The translations under genes were made by a program, and so were the position numbers. 64,000 nt of DNA from Monilinia fructicola. Its lineage: Eukaryota; Ascomycota; Leotiomycetes; Helotiales; Sclerotiniaceae. The notes under the pieces are model-generated. The model was not told where the DNA came from, did no database searches, and saw nothing but the letters and a program-made list of their open reading frames with translations. The stretch spans positions 1,054,001-1,118,000 of the forward strand of contig VICG01000011.1 in assembly GCA_008692225.1 (NCBI GenBank), read 5' to 3'. Shown piece after piece: positions 47,476 through 59,658 of the stretch (positions are counted from its first letter, which is position 1; every line of letters starts with the position of its first letter).

Positions 47476-48427
47476 TATCTTCTGCTTGGGTATAGGGGAA
47501 GCAGCGGCATCGAGGGAATCCCCGATCATTTGGTGTCTATTAGGACACAGCGTGAGATAGTATCTCAAGATACATGAAAATGGACGACGGAGTTGGATTG
47601 CGAGCACGATGTAGTTTTGTAAAGATACCCGGCATGCGGCCTTGCTTTTTTTTTTCGTTGTTGTTTTTTCTTTTTTTTTTTACTTTCCTTCTCTCTATTT
47701 TTTCTTTTCTTCCCTTTCCTCCCCTTTTCCATTTTCCCTCTTGTCTTTCCCTTCCTTTCTCTTCCTTTCCTTTCCTTTCCTTTCCTTCCCTTCCTTTCCC
47801 TCCCCTTCGGCTCTACATGTAACAATAGTACCCTCAGGGCTGTAGAATATAATGAATAATTTTTTCCAAAAGAAGAACCAAGGTCCCAAGTCCATGCATT
47901 CATTCGTAATATACGTTTATGGGCCCGATCAATAAATTCCCCATCAGCGTCCAGATGGTAGCATCCCCGACAAAGGATTCGACGACATCCATAGCATAGC
48001 TAGCACGTTGAAGCCAGCATAGAGACGACCACGGATACACCGCCTCGTCGTGAATATCTATGCACGGAGCGTTCCTTGTTAGGTGCGGGCGGGCCCCTCG
48101 TACAAAGGAAGGTTTGAGCAAGATATCTCGGGTGAGATTATTGTGATGGTGATTGTGAGTGTAGCGATAGTCATACATACATACAGATCGTGAAGGAATC
48201 AACGAGGAGGTGAGATACATATTGTGCGGCAACAGTCCTATTTCGGCTCTCTGCAAGAGAGGGGGGGGGGGGGGGGGGAAGCTGCGCCTGTAAACCCATT
48301 CGCTATGACGGGACGCGGGATTCTCCGAGGGGCGAGACTTGAGAACGACGCGGATTGTAGGTGTCGATCAACCCAACGATTCCCTCGCCCCCAAAACGCC
48401 AGCCGCTGGATCCGCCCATCGTGGCCT
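47476..48427. other. spacer with CT tract and G18 run
   Basis: About 950 bp between convergent genes. Polypyrimidine tract at 47644-47812 and an 18-base G homopolymer at 48261-48278. No gene. Confidence 0.6.
47644..47812. repeat. polypyrimidine (CCTTT)n tract
   Basis: About 170 bp of C and T almost only on the plus strand, with T runs at its start and TTTCC units at its end. Downstream of the 44950 gene. Confidence 0.8.
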
Positions 48428-49945
48428 CTACAGCCTCCGCACCTCCCTCACCTCATCCAGGAAATCAATCACATCCCCCATATCCAGACACGCCATCAAC
48501 CTCATCCTGTCCTCCTTCCCCAGCAACCCATTCCCTCCCCCATTCTGCGTGCGATCCGTCCCGCACATCTCGCTCAGATGGTGGATGACCAGTTTAAACG
48601 GGATCGGCTGTTTCATCACCTGGTTCATGAAGATTTCGACCGCCTCCCAGGGCGTGTGCGTGTAGCCTGCGAAGAGGGCTGGGTTTTCCAGCAGGCCGCG
48701 CGCAGACATGACACCGTTGACGCCGGTATAGGAGACGTGGTGGGCGGCGTCGGAGAGGGTGAATATGTCGCCGTTGGAGAGGGTGGGGACCGTGGTGTGC
48801 GAGACGAGGGTCTTGATGGCGTCGAGGTTTACGGGGTGGGAGGACGGGGTTGAGCGCATGCGGCCGTGGATGGTGAGGAAGTCTACGCCGGCGTCTTGGA
48901 CGGTTTTGATGAAGTCTATGGTTTCTCTGTTTCCTCGTTAGCTCGCTACATTCACCCCCTACGCTCCCTTCTCTCAATCTTCTTCCCCCCTTCTCGCATT
49001 CGAGGAAGAACATAGAGAGACAGACCTCAAATCCTTGTGAATTCTAATCTTCACACTGACTGTTTTCTTGCCCTCGTACCCGTCTCTTTGCAAGGCACTC
49101 TTTGCCTCCTTGACCATTTCCGCAACCAATTCGCGTTTGTGCATCAAAGCTGCGCCGATGGAACAGGCGCAGGCCCATGATTGAGGACACCCGCAGTTTA
49201 CGTCGACTCCATTTACGTAGGGGGCAAGCAAGGTAGTGGAGCGGGATATTTCCAAGGGGGAACAGACGCCGAACTGGGCGATTGTTGGCCCCGCGGTAGG
49301 GGAAGTTGTGAAATCTAGATGGCAAGAGAGTTAGTGATAATTTAGGAAGCCATAAGAGAATTTGGAAGGGATTGTAAGAGTAAGAAGGTCTTTGTAGGCG
49401 AGGGTTTAATAGAACCGACAGGAAAGGATACCCCTCCCGCATGAGAGACCCCGTGTGTAAGAGCAGGCTTCTCTTCTCCCAGCTGGCACCTACAACCTAA
49501 GCCGTAGACCCACGCTGAACAGGCAACTCAAAAAGCCATATCAACCAACACCATCTTGATTCCGCCAAAAACCTCCCAAGCCACTCGACTCAACGCAAAC
49601 CAGGCCCCCTCGACGAACAGAACAAGACGAAAGCCACGTGCTCACCCGAATCACGTGCAAAAACACTGCGATTGAACTCCTTCGCCAGGATCTGCCCTCA
49701 CGTCAGCACCGCCTTCCCGCAGATCCAAACAGAAACGCACCATCGGCGTCCAGCACAGATCGACACCATACCGTGCCACGGTTTCGCGAAAGGCAAGCTG
49801 CATATCTCGTGAGCGAGGAGCGCGTGCGAAATGGGAGGCGACGGCAGAGACTTCATACCTTGCTGTACCGCACCATGGGCGCACAGGTGTAGAGGGGTCT
49901 TCCTTCGGCTCTGGCTATATCGAAGAGCTTCAGGGGGCTAGCCAT
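48428..49945 (-). CDS. DUS4: tRNA dihydrouridine synthase Dus4
   Basis: FMN enzyme that reduces uridine to dihydrouridine in tRNA D-loops (yeast Dus4 acts at U20a/U20b). Exons are 49859-49945, 49741-49797, 49646-49691, 49026-49314 and 48428-48926; introns are 61, 49, 331 and 99 nt. The reading frame is intact through all five exons, giving 325 residues. Motifs: MVRYSKLAFRETVARYGVDLCWTPM, FGVCSPLE, the catalytic Cys in VDVNCGCPQSWA, VKIRIHKDLRE, DFLTIHGRMRS, GDIFTL and GVNGVMSARGLLENP. All Dus landmarks are present in order. The 331-nt third intron is unusually long for this window. The start Met opens a normal Dus N-terminus (RPLYTCAPMVRYSK). Confidence 0.92.
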
Positions 49946-51533
49946 ACGTTAGCAGACCCTCTGATGTTGCATGGAAGGGGGGGGGGAGAAATTTGATAAA
50001 TTCAGGGCACGGACTTTATTTCCAAGGCGGGATTTGCTGGAGCGTGGCCATCACGCTTGATGGTGCAGGTCATCTCTCTCTATTGATGAGGTTGAATTGA
50101 TGGAACATTTTACTGTGTAGATTTACACAGGGGACCTTTTGACGTTGAGTTTGGGGTGTCACATAATGAGTAAAATTCGTTAGTCGGGACGGGAGGTGGG
50201 GGATTTAGTGCGTTCGGTAAAAGATTTTAGGGTGATTTAGGCTTTCGAGGTTTTTGGCGACCCGTCGTTTATGCTGTATGTGTACAAGTAATTATACGTA
50301 TGAATGAACGACAGCAATCACTTCAACTACGTCCACGGGTACTATTTCATTCACGTCGTAAGGGCATGATAGCTATGATATTCAGATCTCTAGCCGTTTG
50401 ATGTTCATTTTGATTTCATTCAAACTCCCACTAGCACCATCCATGCCGTTCTTCCCGGCCTGACTGTACAATCGATATCTTCGTAAGTCCTACATAATTT
50501 CAGCGATGGGTTCGTTGATATGGTGAACTCGATCCCCAGCTTCAAGGGCGGTCGTCGAGCGACCGAAAGAAACCCCCATGCAATTTGGATCGCGACAGAC
50601 GGATCTTTCTTGCTCTTCGGTATCATCGTGCTCGCTCACTCGTGATACCTTTACCCTTTCCTTCCGATTTCGCCGTGCCGCCATCTCCCGATGATATCGC
50701 CTTTTCTTTTTTGCGTTCCCTCAAGCTGCCTGGATAAATGGATGGATGAATGGATAAGTCACGGTGAAAGAACGAAGATCTCGTGTCGAGGATATCCATA
50801 CATATACACACATAGCATTTGATCATGAATATCAATAAATATAGCGTTTGCACTAGATACTATGAACCCGTTGCTTATATTCAAGTCAGGCTATACTATC
50901 CTACGCTGTCGTAGCTATCCATTTGCTCTTTCACGTTCTTCGTTCCCTTCATTCCTCCTTTGGTGCATGCATCCCCATTTACCACCCCCAATTCATCTTC
51001 CCAAGCCCAATCACAAACCCTAATCCCCACGCAAACCTCATGCTCCCCTTCCCCTTCCCCTACCACCAAACCCTCACACCCTCCCAATCCCAACAAAACA
51101 TTCCCAACCCAGTCTATATAACCAATCCAGCCCAATCCTAACCTGTCAACAAAAAGACTCCCACTTTCAGCAGCCAACAAGCCAAAAACCACAGGCTCCC
51201 CCCAATAGCATGAAAAATAAATGAAACCCAACACCATTTGCTATGCAGGTATCTAATATGTATTTCATATGCCCTAAGGAGTGTATCCAAACCAAACCAA
51301 TCCCTATCAAAAATTCGAAAAAAAAAAGTACCTGAGCTTACAAAAGGTAATACTCATGATCCCGCCATCCAATGCAATCCCTACCCAACTCAGTGACTAC
51401 CGCTCTACCCATTTCCTCAAACGTGGATTGTACTTCCACTTCATATACAAATATGCCCGCTTATGCTATGATGCTCCTTTCTTTATATTCCAATGGGTGT
51501 CAATCCAATAAACTCCCTGCTGTAAAATATCTC
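49946..51533. other. intergenic, nothing recognised
   Basis: About 1.6 kb between the Dus4 promoter and the 3' end of the DUF1765 gene. Contains a G-run near 49978-49987 and a C-rich tract near 51000-51070. Short open frames are not supported. Confidence 0.5.
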
Positions 51534-54500
51534 CTATGCGGCAAATTTCCTAAATCCCTCCATCCCCAAAGTAGGAACCTCCATCCATTTCAGCGCTGGC
51601 ACTCCCTCTGACCTTCTTCTCTCCACAAAGTTATTACACTCTCCTACAATTGCTGCCCATTCGGCTAACGCTCTTCCCGCATATTTGGATCTCGTGAATC
51701 TATCTCTCCCCGAAAGTTTTGGATCTTGAGGTTTGACTTCTTGGCTCATACCTGGGACCCGGGCACCAAGCCACGCGTGTGCTGGGGCAGGGAGACGTGG
51801 GGGCGTAAGTCTTCTCTCATTGAGTCCATGGATCCCCGTAGGCCCCTTTCCGGAAGAGCCATTTTGAAGAATAGAATGCACTTTCTCGAAATTATGGGCC
51901 CATTCCAGAGAGAATTTAAAACTAAAGGCGCGATGAGAGGCAGTGGCCGGAGGAGTTTCGCTGTCACTCGAACCTGAATTTGAATGGAGGGGGGGTCTGG
52001 TTCTTGCCACAGATGTAGCTTTTCTTGCCTCCTCGAGGGCTTTCTTTTCGGTGTCGGCCTTGATAGATGTGGAGGAAGAAGTAGAAGATGATTCTGGTGA
52101 AGGAGATAGGGATGGGATAATTTTCCCCATGAATGTCCACCTCCTCTTGGTTTGAATGGTAGGTGTTTCGATGGCAGATTTTGGACTTTCCTTTACCTTG
52201 TTTTCGAGGTTTGTGGGGTTGCCGATAAGCGATTGTCTCTTGTACGCGTTGGATGGCTTTTGGGGTAGATTGGAAGGGTTGTTCGTTGTCATTAAGCCAT
52301 CAAATCCAAGGAAAAGACTTGGTGCAGGCATTTGTGTATCATTGCGGATGATGAGGAACCGCCGTCCAGGTGCTGGAGGACAGGGAGTCGTGGAAGGAGG
52401 AAGTAGATTCGAACTCTCTGCAGTTTGCTTTAGGAAGAGATAATTCGCCCAAGTGGCCTTGACCCGGGAGGAAACAACCCCATAGATTTTTCTGTGATTT
52501 GATCAGTTTCTATAAGCAGAAAAGCATCATGAGATGATGACTCACGTATCAAGATCAGTAGCTTCACCATCCTCTCGACACATCCTCCAACATAATAGAC
52601 GCATATAATATGCCCGAACCATAGGACACCAATGGTTGAAGAATTTATCAAAAGTTTCCTCGGTCAATAACCACTTTAAACAGAGAATCTCTTTTCGAGT
52701 CTCGTTGTTTGTTATCAGATTCCAGGAAGAGTAGAAAAAAGTGAACACGCGAATTTCGGACATGCTGTTTTGACTCTCTAGCATCTTTTTGCAAACCTCC
52801 AACCAGAAGTGCCAATCAATAAAGTCATCTTCAAACTCATGAGCATGATGGAACCGAACAAATAATGAAAGCGCTTCATCCATGAAGTCACACAAAACGC
52901 AACATGCATTATGGTCAAACAATGACGTTCTTTGTGCAGATGCTTGGATCATTTTGCTAAACGCTTGAGCAAAAGTCATTCGAGCCGGTTCAAAATCAGC
53001 AGGTCGTTCGGAAAGGAAGTCGCGAAGAAGCATGATTAAACGATTCTCGCCCATCAATCTAGCAGAATTGGTCGAAGGTAAGGGTAAGGCCGTCGCAGAA
53101 GCATCAGCAACTGCAAGGACGTCATCAAAGGTAACTGGAAATGGATCGATTGTTGGCTGACGATGAATTGTAGCATCCAAAGCCGTTAAAATCTGTGCTT
53201 GGACGAGAACAAATCCTGGCGCACGTGCTTTGCTCGTAAATGTGAGATGTGGCGGCATAAATTCTTCAGCCAGAATATGGTAATGCTTCGCAAACACATA
53301 AAAAAGATCCGTATCCCGTCCGCACCATCGACTATTCCATGACCCGTACCAAGGTATCTTGGAAACCAGAATGGACAAGACAGGGCTTTTCCGAAGCTGG
53401 TTGGACATTGCCATCACCGACGTCCAACCCAATACGCGAACATGTGGTGGAAAAGTGGCAGCAACTTCCTCGGTTTCTACCTTGTCAAGTCTTTTTGGTA
53501 TACCCAACTCATCGGCGACACGTTTTAAAAGGTCGGCCGGTAGATTCCATATACGAACCAGGATTTCGGCAATTCCAGGAACAAAAAAGAATGCATAAGC
53601 CGCAGACTTTCCACAAAATGTGACCAAACTTGCAGGAGCATGTCTGAGTGACATTTTGGCGACCACAAAGTGCATCTGCGATGTTAAGTTTTGGATGAAT
53701 AAATTCCTAACATTGTGGTACACGGACTCGGCCAGAAATTGTGACCCTGCCGAGTTCAACGAGCTTGATGATTTTCGTCCTCGGATAGACATACGCTCCG
53801 TACGCTCCGGGGACCGGTTAGGAGATCTTTCCGACAGGGGTGAGAATTGTGATGGTCCAAGCCTCCACTCTGGCCGTGTCATAATCATCACGATGGCTTC
53901 AAGCAGCACAGGACGATCTACACCAGAAACGACCTGGTTAGCACGCCCATCCAGCACTTCAAGAAGGCCCAGCCACCATTTATTAAGTATATTAATTCGT
54001 CTATCAATATCCTCCGGTCGAAGACATCTATTGGAAGGATGATGGACGTTATTTCGAAGAAACGGCAACAATGTAGAGCGAACGACGTTGGTTTTTAGCG
54101 AGAGTGATTTTGATTGAAATTTTGAGAAGTCACTTTCCAAGCCCCGAAAAGCCTGCCAAAGCTCATCCCGCTTCCGTGGCGTCTCAACACCGAGCAGCTT
54201 TTCGGTTGAGAAATTCTTAGGTAAAGGAGGAACCTTGTCGGTTGAGGTTCTAGGAGTCGACCGGTTATCAATTGAGCTCCCTGGTAGACTGCTGGTTGAT
54301 GAATTGACAGAACTAAAGCTTGTGAAGGTCCCCAGTATGCTCTGTGGCCTCTGTCTGATCTTTCGAAGGGTTGAAGTCCTCTTCATGGGTGGTTTGGACG
54401 GGTTTTCAATATCCTCCTCAATGGTGTGGTCGACTTTCGCGGTGACCGCTGCAGGAGGAGGAGGTATCGTGCTCGCCGTCTGTGATGGTCCTTCATTCCT

Positions 54501-55121
54501 TCCATCATCCTCCGTTTGTTTTCCTGCTTTTCGATTACTGGGAGACGGCGATCTCGAGGATGAGGAAATCCAAGACTTGCGTGCAAACGTAGCAAAAGAT
54601 CCTGATACAGACTTCGTCTTCTCTCGGGAAGCCTTTGAATTCTGCGGCACGGAAGGTACTTCATCTGGGGTTGAGTTGGTATATTCAGGAGTGAGGTTCC
54701 TCTCAGGAGATCCCTTCACTTTTTGAATCCAAGACTTTGGACGTGCCACCAGCGATTGTCTCCTCCCAACTCTCTCATTCTTCGGCTTTTCCCCCTTCGT
54801 CAGTCGGTTACTTGATTTTCCTTCTCTAATGGAACTTGGCTTGAGCGTTGACGTTTCTTCAACTTGTGGAAAAGGAAAAGCTGGAGTGCTCGCAGCAGAG
54901 TTTAGTCTCTGCAGTTCCCCCTCATTGTAATCGGTACTCGGGTCTTCAATGGTTGGTAAAGTGCTGAAGCTCGCAGATCGTGGAAGTTCGGTATCATTAT
55001 GAACGGATGACCTTTTGTAATCGACGTTTACTAAGTCGGGGATGTTGGAGGAGGAATGAGAACGAGGAAAGGCGGTCGTCGATTCGAAGATCGAAGGCAT
55101 CGTCAAGGTAGGTCCATGCAT
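51534..55121 (-). CDS. DUF1765 protein
   Basis: Fungal protein of unknown function with a DUF1765 domain; 1177 residues, two exons (52546-55121 and 51534-52491) with a 54-nt intron between DLDT and KIYGVV. No indels. N-terminal 300 residues are Ser/Pro-rich with basic patches (low complexity). The conserved core runs from about 330 to 840: RSTLLPFLRNNVHHPSNRC, DIDRRINILNKWWLGLLEVLD, YHNVRNLFIQNLTSQM, PPHLTFTSKARAPGF, and the family-typical NNETRKEILCLKWLLTEETF and FFNHWCPMVRAYYMRLLCWRM. The tail is Ser/Thr/Pro-rich and ends VPTLGMEGFRKFAA. The ATG at 55121 is used; an in-frame Met at 55100 is an alternative. Confidence 0.88.
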
Positions 55122-55340
55122 TGCTGCAATACTGCGAAGAGCAGAAGATTGTAGAAAGAATTTAAGTGAACATTGCAATCAATTCGTTACAATGCAGAGG
55201 CAAACAATCGAACGAATGACATGTAGTAGTCGCACGTTCTCTGACCTGCAGAGGGGTTTAGTTGACAGATCGATGAGGCTGAGTAGAAAGTAGCTGAAGA
55301 AGTTTCAAACAAAATAAAATAAATATTTAAAGAAAAGATG

Positions 55341-55369
55341 GAAATAGAAATAGAAATAGAAATAGAAAT
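55341..55369. repeat. (GAAATA)n microsatellite
   Basis: About five tandem copies of a 6-bp GAAATA unit, upstream of the DUF1765 gene. Confidence 0.85.
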
Positions 55370-55722
55370 TGGAAATAAAAATAAAAAATCCCTCCAAATT
55401 ATAATTGTGGGCGGGATATGAATTTTTATTCAAAATTAGGAGGATGATGCGCCACCGATGATGCACTTGACGAGATGATGCTCCTGAGGAAGTTCGACTC
55501 TGATGAAGAAGTCCGAGTCTTTTCGTTTCACAATTTCGAATTTAAATGACTGGTGGATACTTTTTTCTTGCTCCCTTCTCTTTGTCTTTTTTGTTTTCTT
55601 TCTCTTCGTATGAATTGAAGTTGAAGAAGCAATTGAATCTTGATATGAATCTACAATTATTGTACTTCTTGACAATGCGAGTAAAGTCTGAGGAGTTGAA
55701 TGTGGAATATGAAATATGGGAA

Positions 55723-55767
55723 ATGTGAATGTGAATGTGAATGTGGATGTGAATGCGAGTAGATGTG
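55723..55767. repeat. (GTGAAT)n microsatellite
   Basis: Roughly seven imperfect copies of GTGAAT, followed by GTGGAT and GCGAGT variants. Confidence 0.8.
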
Positions 55768-56498
55768 AATGTAATAAATGTACCAAGTGTAAATATAATA
55801 ACAAGTTGGTGGTGGTAAGATAGATTATTCTGGGATTGTCGCAAATTGATTACCTACGAAATGGAAAAATGTTGTAAGATATTGATTGTATGGGATGGGA
55901 TGGGATGGTGTAGTGTAGTATGGTATGATATGATATGATCTGTATGATATGATCTGGTATGGTATGGATGAGATTGAAAAAGAGTTGTATGTACCAACGA
56001 CAACGAACGAGTGTTTGAATCTACCTAGGTAGGTATGGTATGTATAGGGAGGGAGGTAGACGGAATCGAAAGAATGGATAGGTGGGTGGGTAGATAGCTT
56101 GGTCGGTAGATGGATACTATCGGTCGTAGATGTTGCCGTTAAATATCTTTAATGCAATAAGAAAAGAAGCAGAGGAGATAGATGTACGGAGTATGTATGT
56201 ACGACAATGGGGAGAGGAAATGCAGGAGAGAGAAAGGAGAAAGTGAGGAGAGAGAGGAAAGCAAAGGGGAGAGAGAGAGGAGGAGGTAAGTAGGTAATGG
56301 TAATGGTAAGTAGGTGAGTAGGTGAGTAGTAAAGGAAGAGAAGAAAAGAGAAGAAGTCTCCCAAAATTACATAGGAGTGATGAATGAATGAATGAATAGA
56401 ACTACTAGGTACTAACTTAACTGACTGAATGATTGACTGATGGACGGACTGGTAGCAAAAAAAAAGGTTGGATCAGATTGGACTAGATAGAATTAGGT

Positions 56499-56598
56499 AA
56501 ACTGAATTAGACTGGATTGGATTGAACTGAATTGGATTGGATTGAATTGGATTGAACTGAATTGAACTGAACTGAACTGAACTGAACTGGATTGGATT
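56499..56598. repeat. GGATTGAACT/GAATT repeat array
   Basis: About 100 bp of variable 5-bp units (GGATT, GAACT, GAATT) in mixed order, ending in five copies of GAACT. Confidence 0.8.
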
Positions 56599-57347
56599 TG
56601 ATAGTACCGTACCCAAGCAGATACCGTACGTACTCTGCACTGTAGTTCCAAGGTTAGTGGTGACGGTGGATTTGACAAGTGCGGCTAGGATTGATAGTTT
56701 GATGGGATAAGATTCCTAAGAACCACTGACTACACTAGTCCGTTATCAGCTAGGCGCGTCCACGGCTGATGATACAGTACAGGAGTAGTAAATTACTCGA
56801 GTATGTAGGTCCTGTACTTGGAATAGAATGAAAAGGAGTAGTTCTATTGGATGAGTCTTTCCTGAGAGAGAGTACTACTCGAGTATAAGTATCTAATAAT
56901 ATCTCTCTATGCATATCCATCCATCCTCCGTCCTTTGCTCTGGAGAGTCTGTACGCTTCAAAGGAGAGAGGAGAAAGGATTGCAGACTTGTCGACTTGTA
57001 CTGTACTGCACTGTACTGTACTGTACTGTAGATTGAGGAAAGATGGAGACTGGTGAGCTTGTATTGTAGATTACAGTATAACAGATCGTTCGTTCTAATG
57101 AATCCATGGATATTACCGATACTGTCTGTACCCAGGTAGATACAGTAAGTACTTGGTACTCCTTACATCAAAACATCCAAAGCACATGGGCATGTCCGGA
57201 TAATAACTTACAATCCCCGGGGCCATCAATATCTAATAAATCGATCCCTAGACGAGGAGAGAGAAAAGATCCATGGATAGTTGCTAAGGACCTCCAGCTG
57301 CCTTGGGAAAAGGATCAATCATCTCATCTGCTTGCTGTAATTATGAA

Positions 57348-57440
57348 ATTACCACATTACCACATTACCACATTACCACATTACCACATTGCCACATTGC
57401 CACATTACCACATTACCACATTACCACATCACCACATCAC
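57348..57440. repeat. 8-bp ACCACATT tandem array
   Basis: About eleven 8-bp units, mostly ACCACATT with two GCCACATT and two ATCACC-like variants at its end. Its translation (HYHITTLP) gives false ORFs in two frames. Confidence 0.88.
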
Positions 57441-58070
57441 CTACCACCTGGGCACTTTCACTACTCTCATTACTTTCATCACCTACCTACCATTGAAATT
57501 CCATCATTTCTCCATCAAACAATTATCAATTATTAATAATGATTATGGAATCGTGAGTGTTGAGTATTCAAGTACTCTGTACACCCATGGATTCCCTACC
57601 CATCCATCCATCCATCCACCCACCAGAGTAGCATTTAACTTTCAAGGGTCCATCCAACCAAGTGCTGCAACTGTACTGTACTGTATTGATGAGCCAACTT
57701 CCCAGGTTATCCTCCGAGCCAAGTATTTATTCATTATACTTTGATACCGGCACTCGGGATGTGTTCGAGCCAAGCACAATTTGATGGAGGGCGGAAAGTG
57801 TATTTGATGTTTTGAAGGATGGATGGATTGCCATGATATATACCCATGGATATATATATATATATATACATATATCATCTTCTCGCTTGCTATTGGGAAT
57901 ATCCATGGATTGGTAGGTACATACATATATACATGTACATACATACATGTACATACCTACCTACTTCCTTATATATTGATACCTCCCTCCCTACCCTACC
58001 CTGCCCTACCCAATATTTTCTGTCAATGTATACAAACAAATAGTAAGTCTACTCGTCAAACTCAATGGCC

Positions 58071-58102
58071 TACATACATACATACATACATACATACATA
58101 CA
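58071..58102. repeat. (CATA)n microsatellite
   Basis: Seven to eight tandem CATA units. Shorter CATACATGTA repeats occur near 57918-57955. Confidence 0.85.
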
Positions 58103-58771
58103 ACCTCCTCCTCTCCTCATGCTACTCGTATAAGCCGTCGTGATGGGGGGGGAGGGGGCAAAGTGCGAATGCATCAAAGCACATGGAGTTCTATACGACG
58201 ACAGCTACCGTACCTACTGCCATGACTACGACTAAACTTACTGGCGCGTGCCGGTACTTCATTTCTGGCATCCCTTCCCTTCCCTTTCATCCATAGCCCC
58301 CTTCTCTTATCTACTGTATCATACCACGCCGCGGCATCCCCTCAAGGAACCAACCAGTCAACGTCAGCCAACGGAAAACTAATTTTAGTCGTGCGTATCG
58401 GACGTCGTAATGCCCTTCCCTTCACGATTACCTTGTTCGGTCCATGATTCTGCATGTTGGATGCATGCGCGCACGCACGCATGCATGCAATATAGACAGG
58501 CAGCAGGCGGTCGCTGGAACTCTCATCGCTACAATACTGTACTGGTGAGTGTGTACATGTACAGTACAAATCACAAGTGGGCGGGCGATAATTGTGCAAT
58601 GACACAGCTTCAAGAGGATTCCCTAGCCAAGGGCGATAATATGCTGTGCGCGGTGAACCTGTCTACAGTACAGTACAGTGCAGTACAGTCCTGCGTTTGC
58701 CCCTTAAGCATAACCTTAAGCATAAGAACATGGGTCGATTCCCCTCTTCCATGCTTTATCGCCCATCAAAC

Positions 58772-58803
58772 CACCACCACCACCACCACCACCACAACCA
58801 CCA
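58772..58803. repeat. (CCA)n microsatellite
   Basis: About nine CCA triplets followed by a C-run and a GAACAA repeat. Confidence 0.85.
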
Positions 58804-59598
58804 CCCCCCCCCAAGAACAAGAACAAGAACAATCGCTCTTTCTTTCTTTTCCATCCTGTAGGTGTTTCTGAGGAATTTCCAACGATTTCACATAATCGTT
58901 CCTTTTGTGGGTACCGCTGTATCTCCTCGGGTCGGTCGGATGGAGACGAGATTTGGTGACTGAGATTACATACGGTGCTGTACTGTACAGTATGTACTAT
59001 GTACAGCGTGTAGAAATCCTGGAATCCTGGGCGCGCCAGAGCGTTGTCATAAACGATACAGATCATTACGAATGTTCCGCACTTGCCAGGCGTGTTGAGA
59101 TGGCCGGGTGGAGACGCATCTCTTGGTTGCAACACGGTTTCGCAGATCATGGATTGGCTTGACAGGGGGGGTGGTATATCCGAGATTTGATGCCAAGATA
59201 TCGACATGCAATCGATGCAATGAATGTGCGGAATGTACAGAGGACTCCGTGTTGACGAAATGATGGTACTCCGTACGTACCATGGAGAGCTGGTGTACCG
59301 TCCAGTACAGAGGGCGTAGAGGGCGGTCGGAGCCCTGTACCGCTCTCGCAACGCTTGACACCTCTCAGACTTCGATGGTGTTCTTCGTGAGATTGCCAAT
59401 TAGTTCTACAGAGTATATATATATCCATGGGCTTATTATTGTCCGAAGGAATCTTACGCTGCGTGTAATAATAAGAGTAAGGGGTTGGTGAGTCGTGCTT
59501 ATTATTAGCCTTTGGCTTTTGAATTACAATATAATTATCTCTCCCAACATGGGCATGGGGAACTTGTGCATACTATGGTGTGGTAAATGGTAAGAATG

Positions 59599-59658
59599 CA
59601 TACAGTACATACAGTACATACAGTACATCCATTCATCCATTCATCCATTCATCCATTA
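59599..59658. repeat. TACAGTACA and TCCATTCA tandem repeats
   Basis: Three copies of ATACAGTAC followed directly by about four copies of TCCATTCA. Confidence 0.8.

Noticed and set aside
47565..47903. 112-codon Lys/Glu/Arg-rich minus-strand ORF
   Set aside because: It is the antisense reading of a polypyrimidine tract.
48224..48853. 209-codon plus-strand ORF
   Set aside because: Antisense to Dus4 exon 5, which has clear family motifs; GC-rich third positions leave shadow frames open.
57106..57744. 212-codon plus-strand ORF
   Set aside because: Its centre is the translated 8-bp tandem repeat and no coding character is seen around it.
57348..59658. CRISPR-like repeat spacing
   Set aside because: The repeats are tandem microsatellites without unique spacers, and the genome is eukaryotic.
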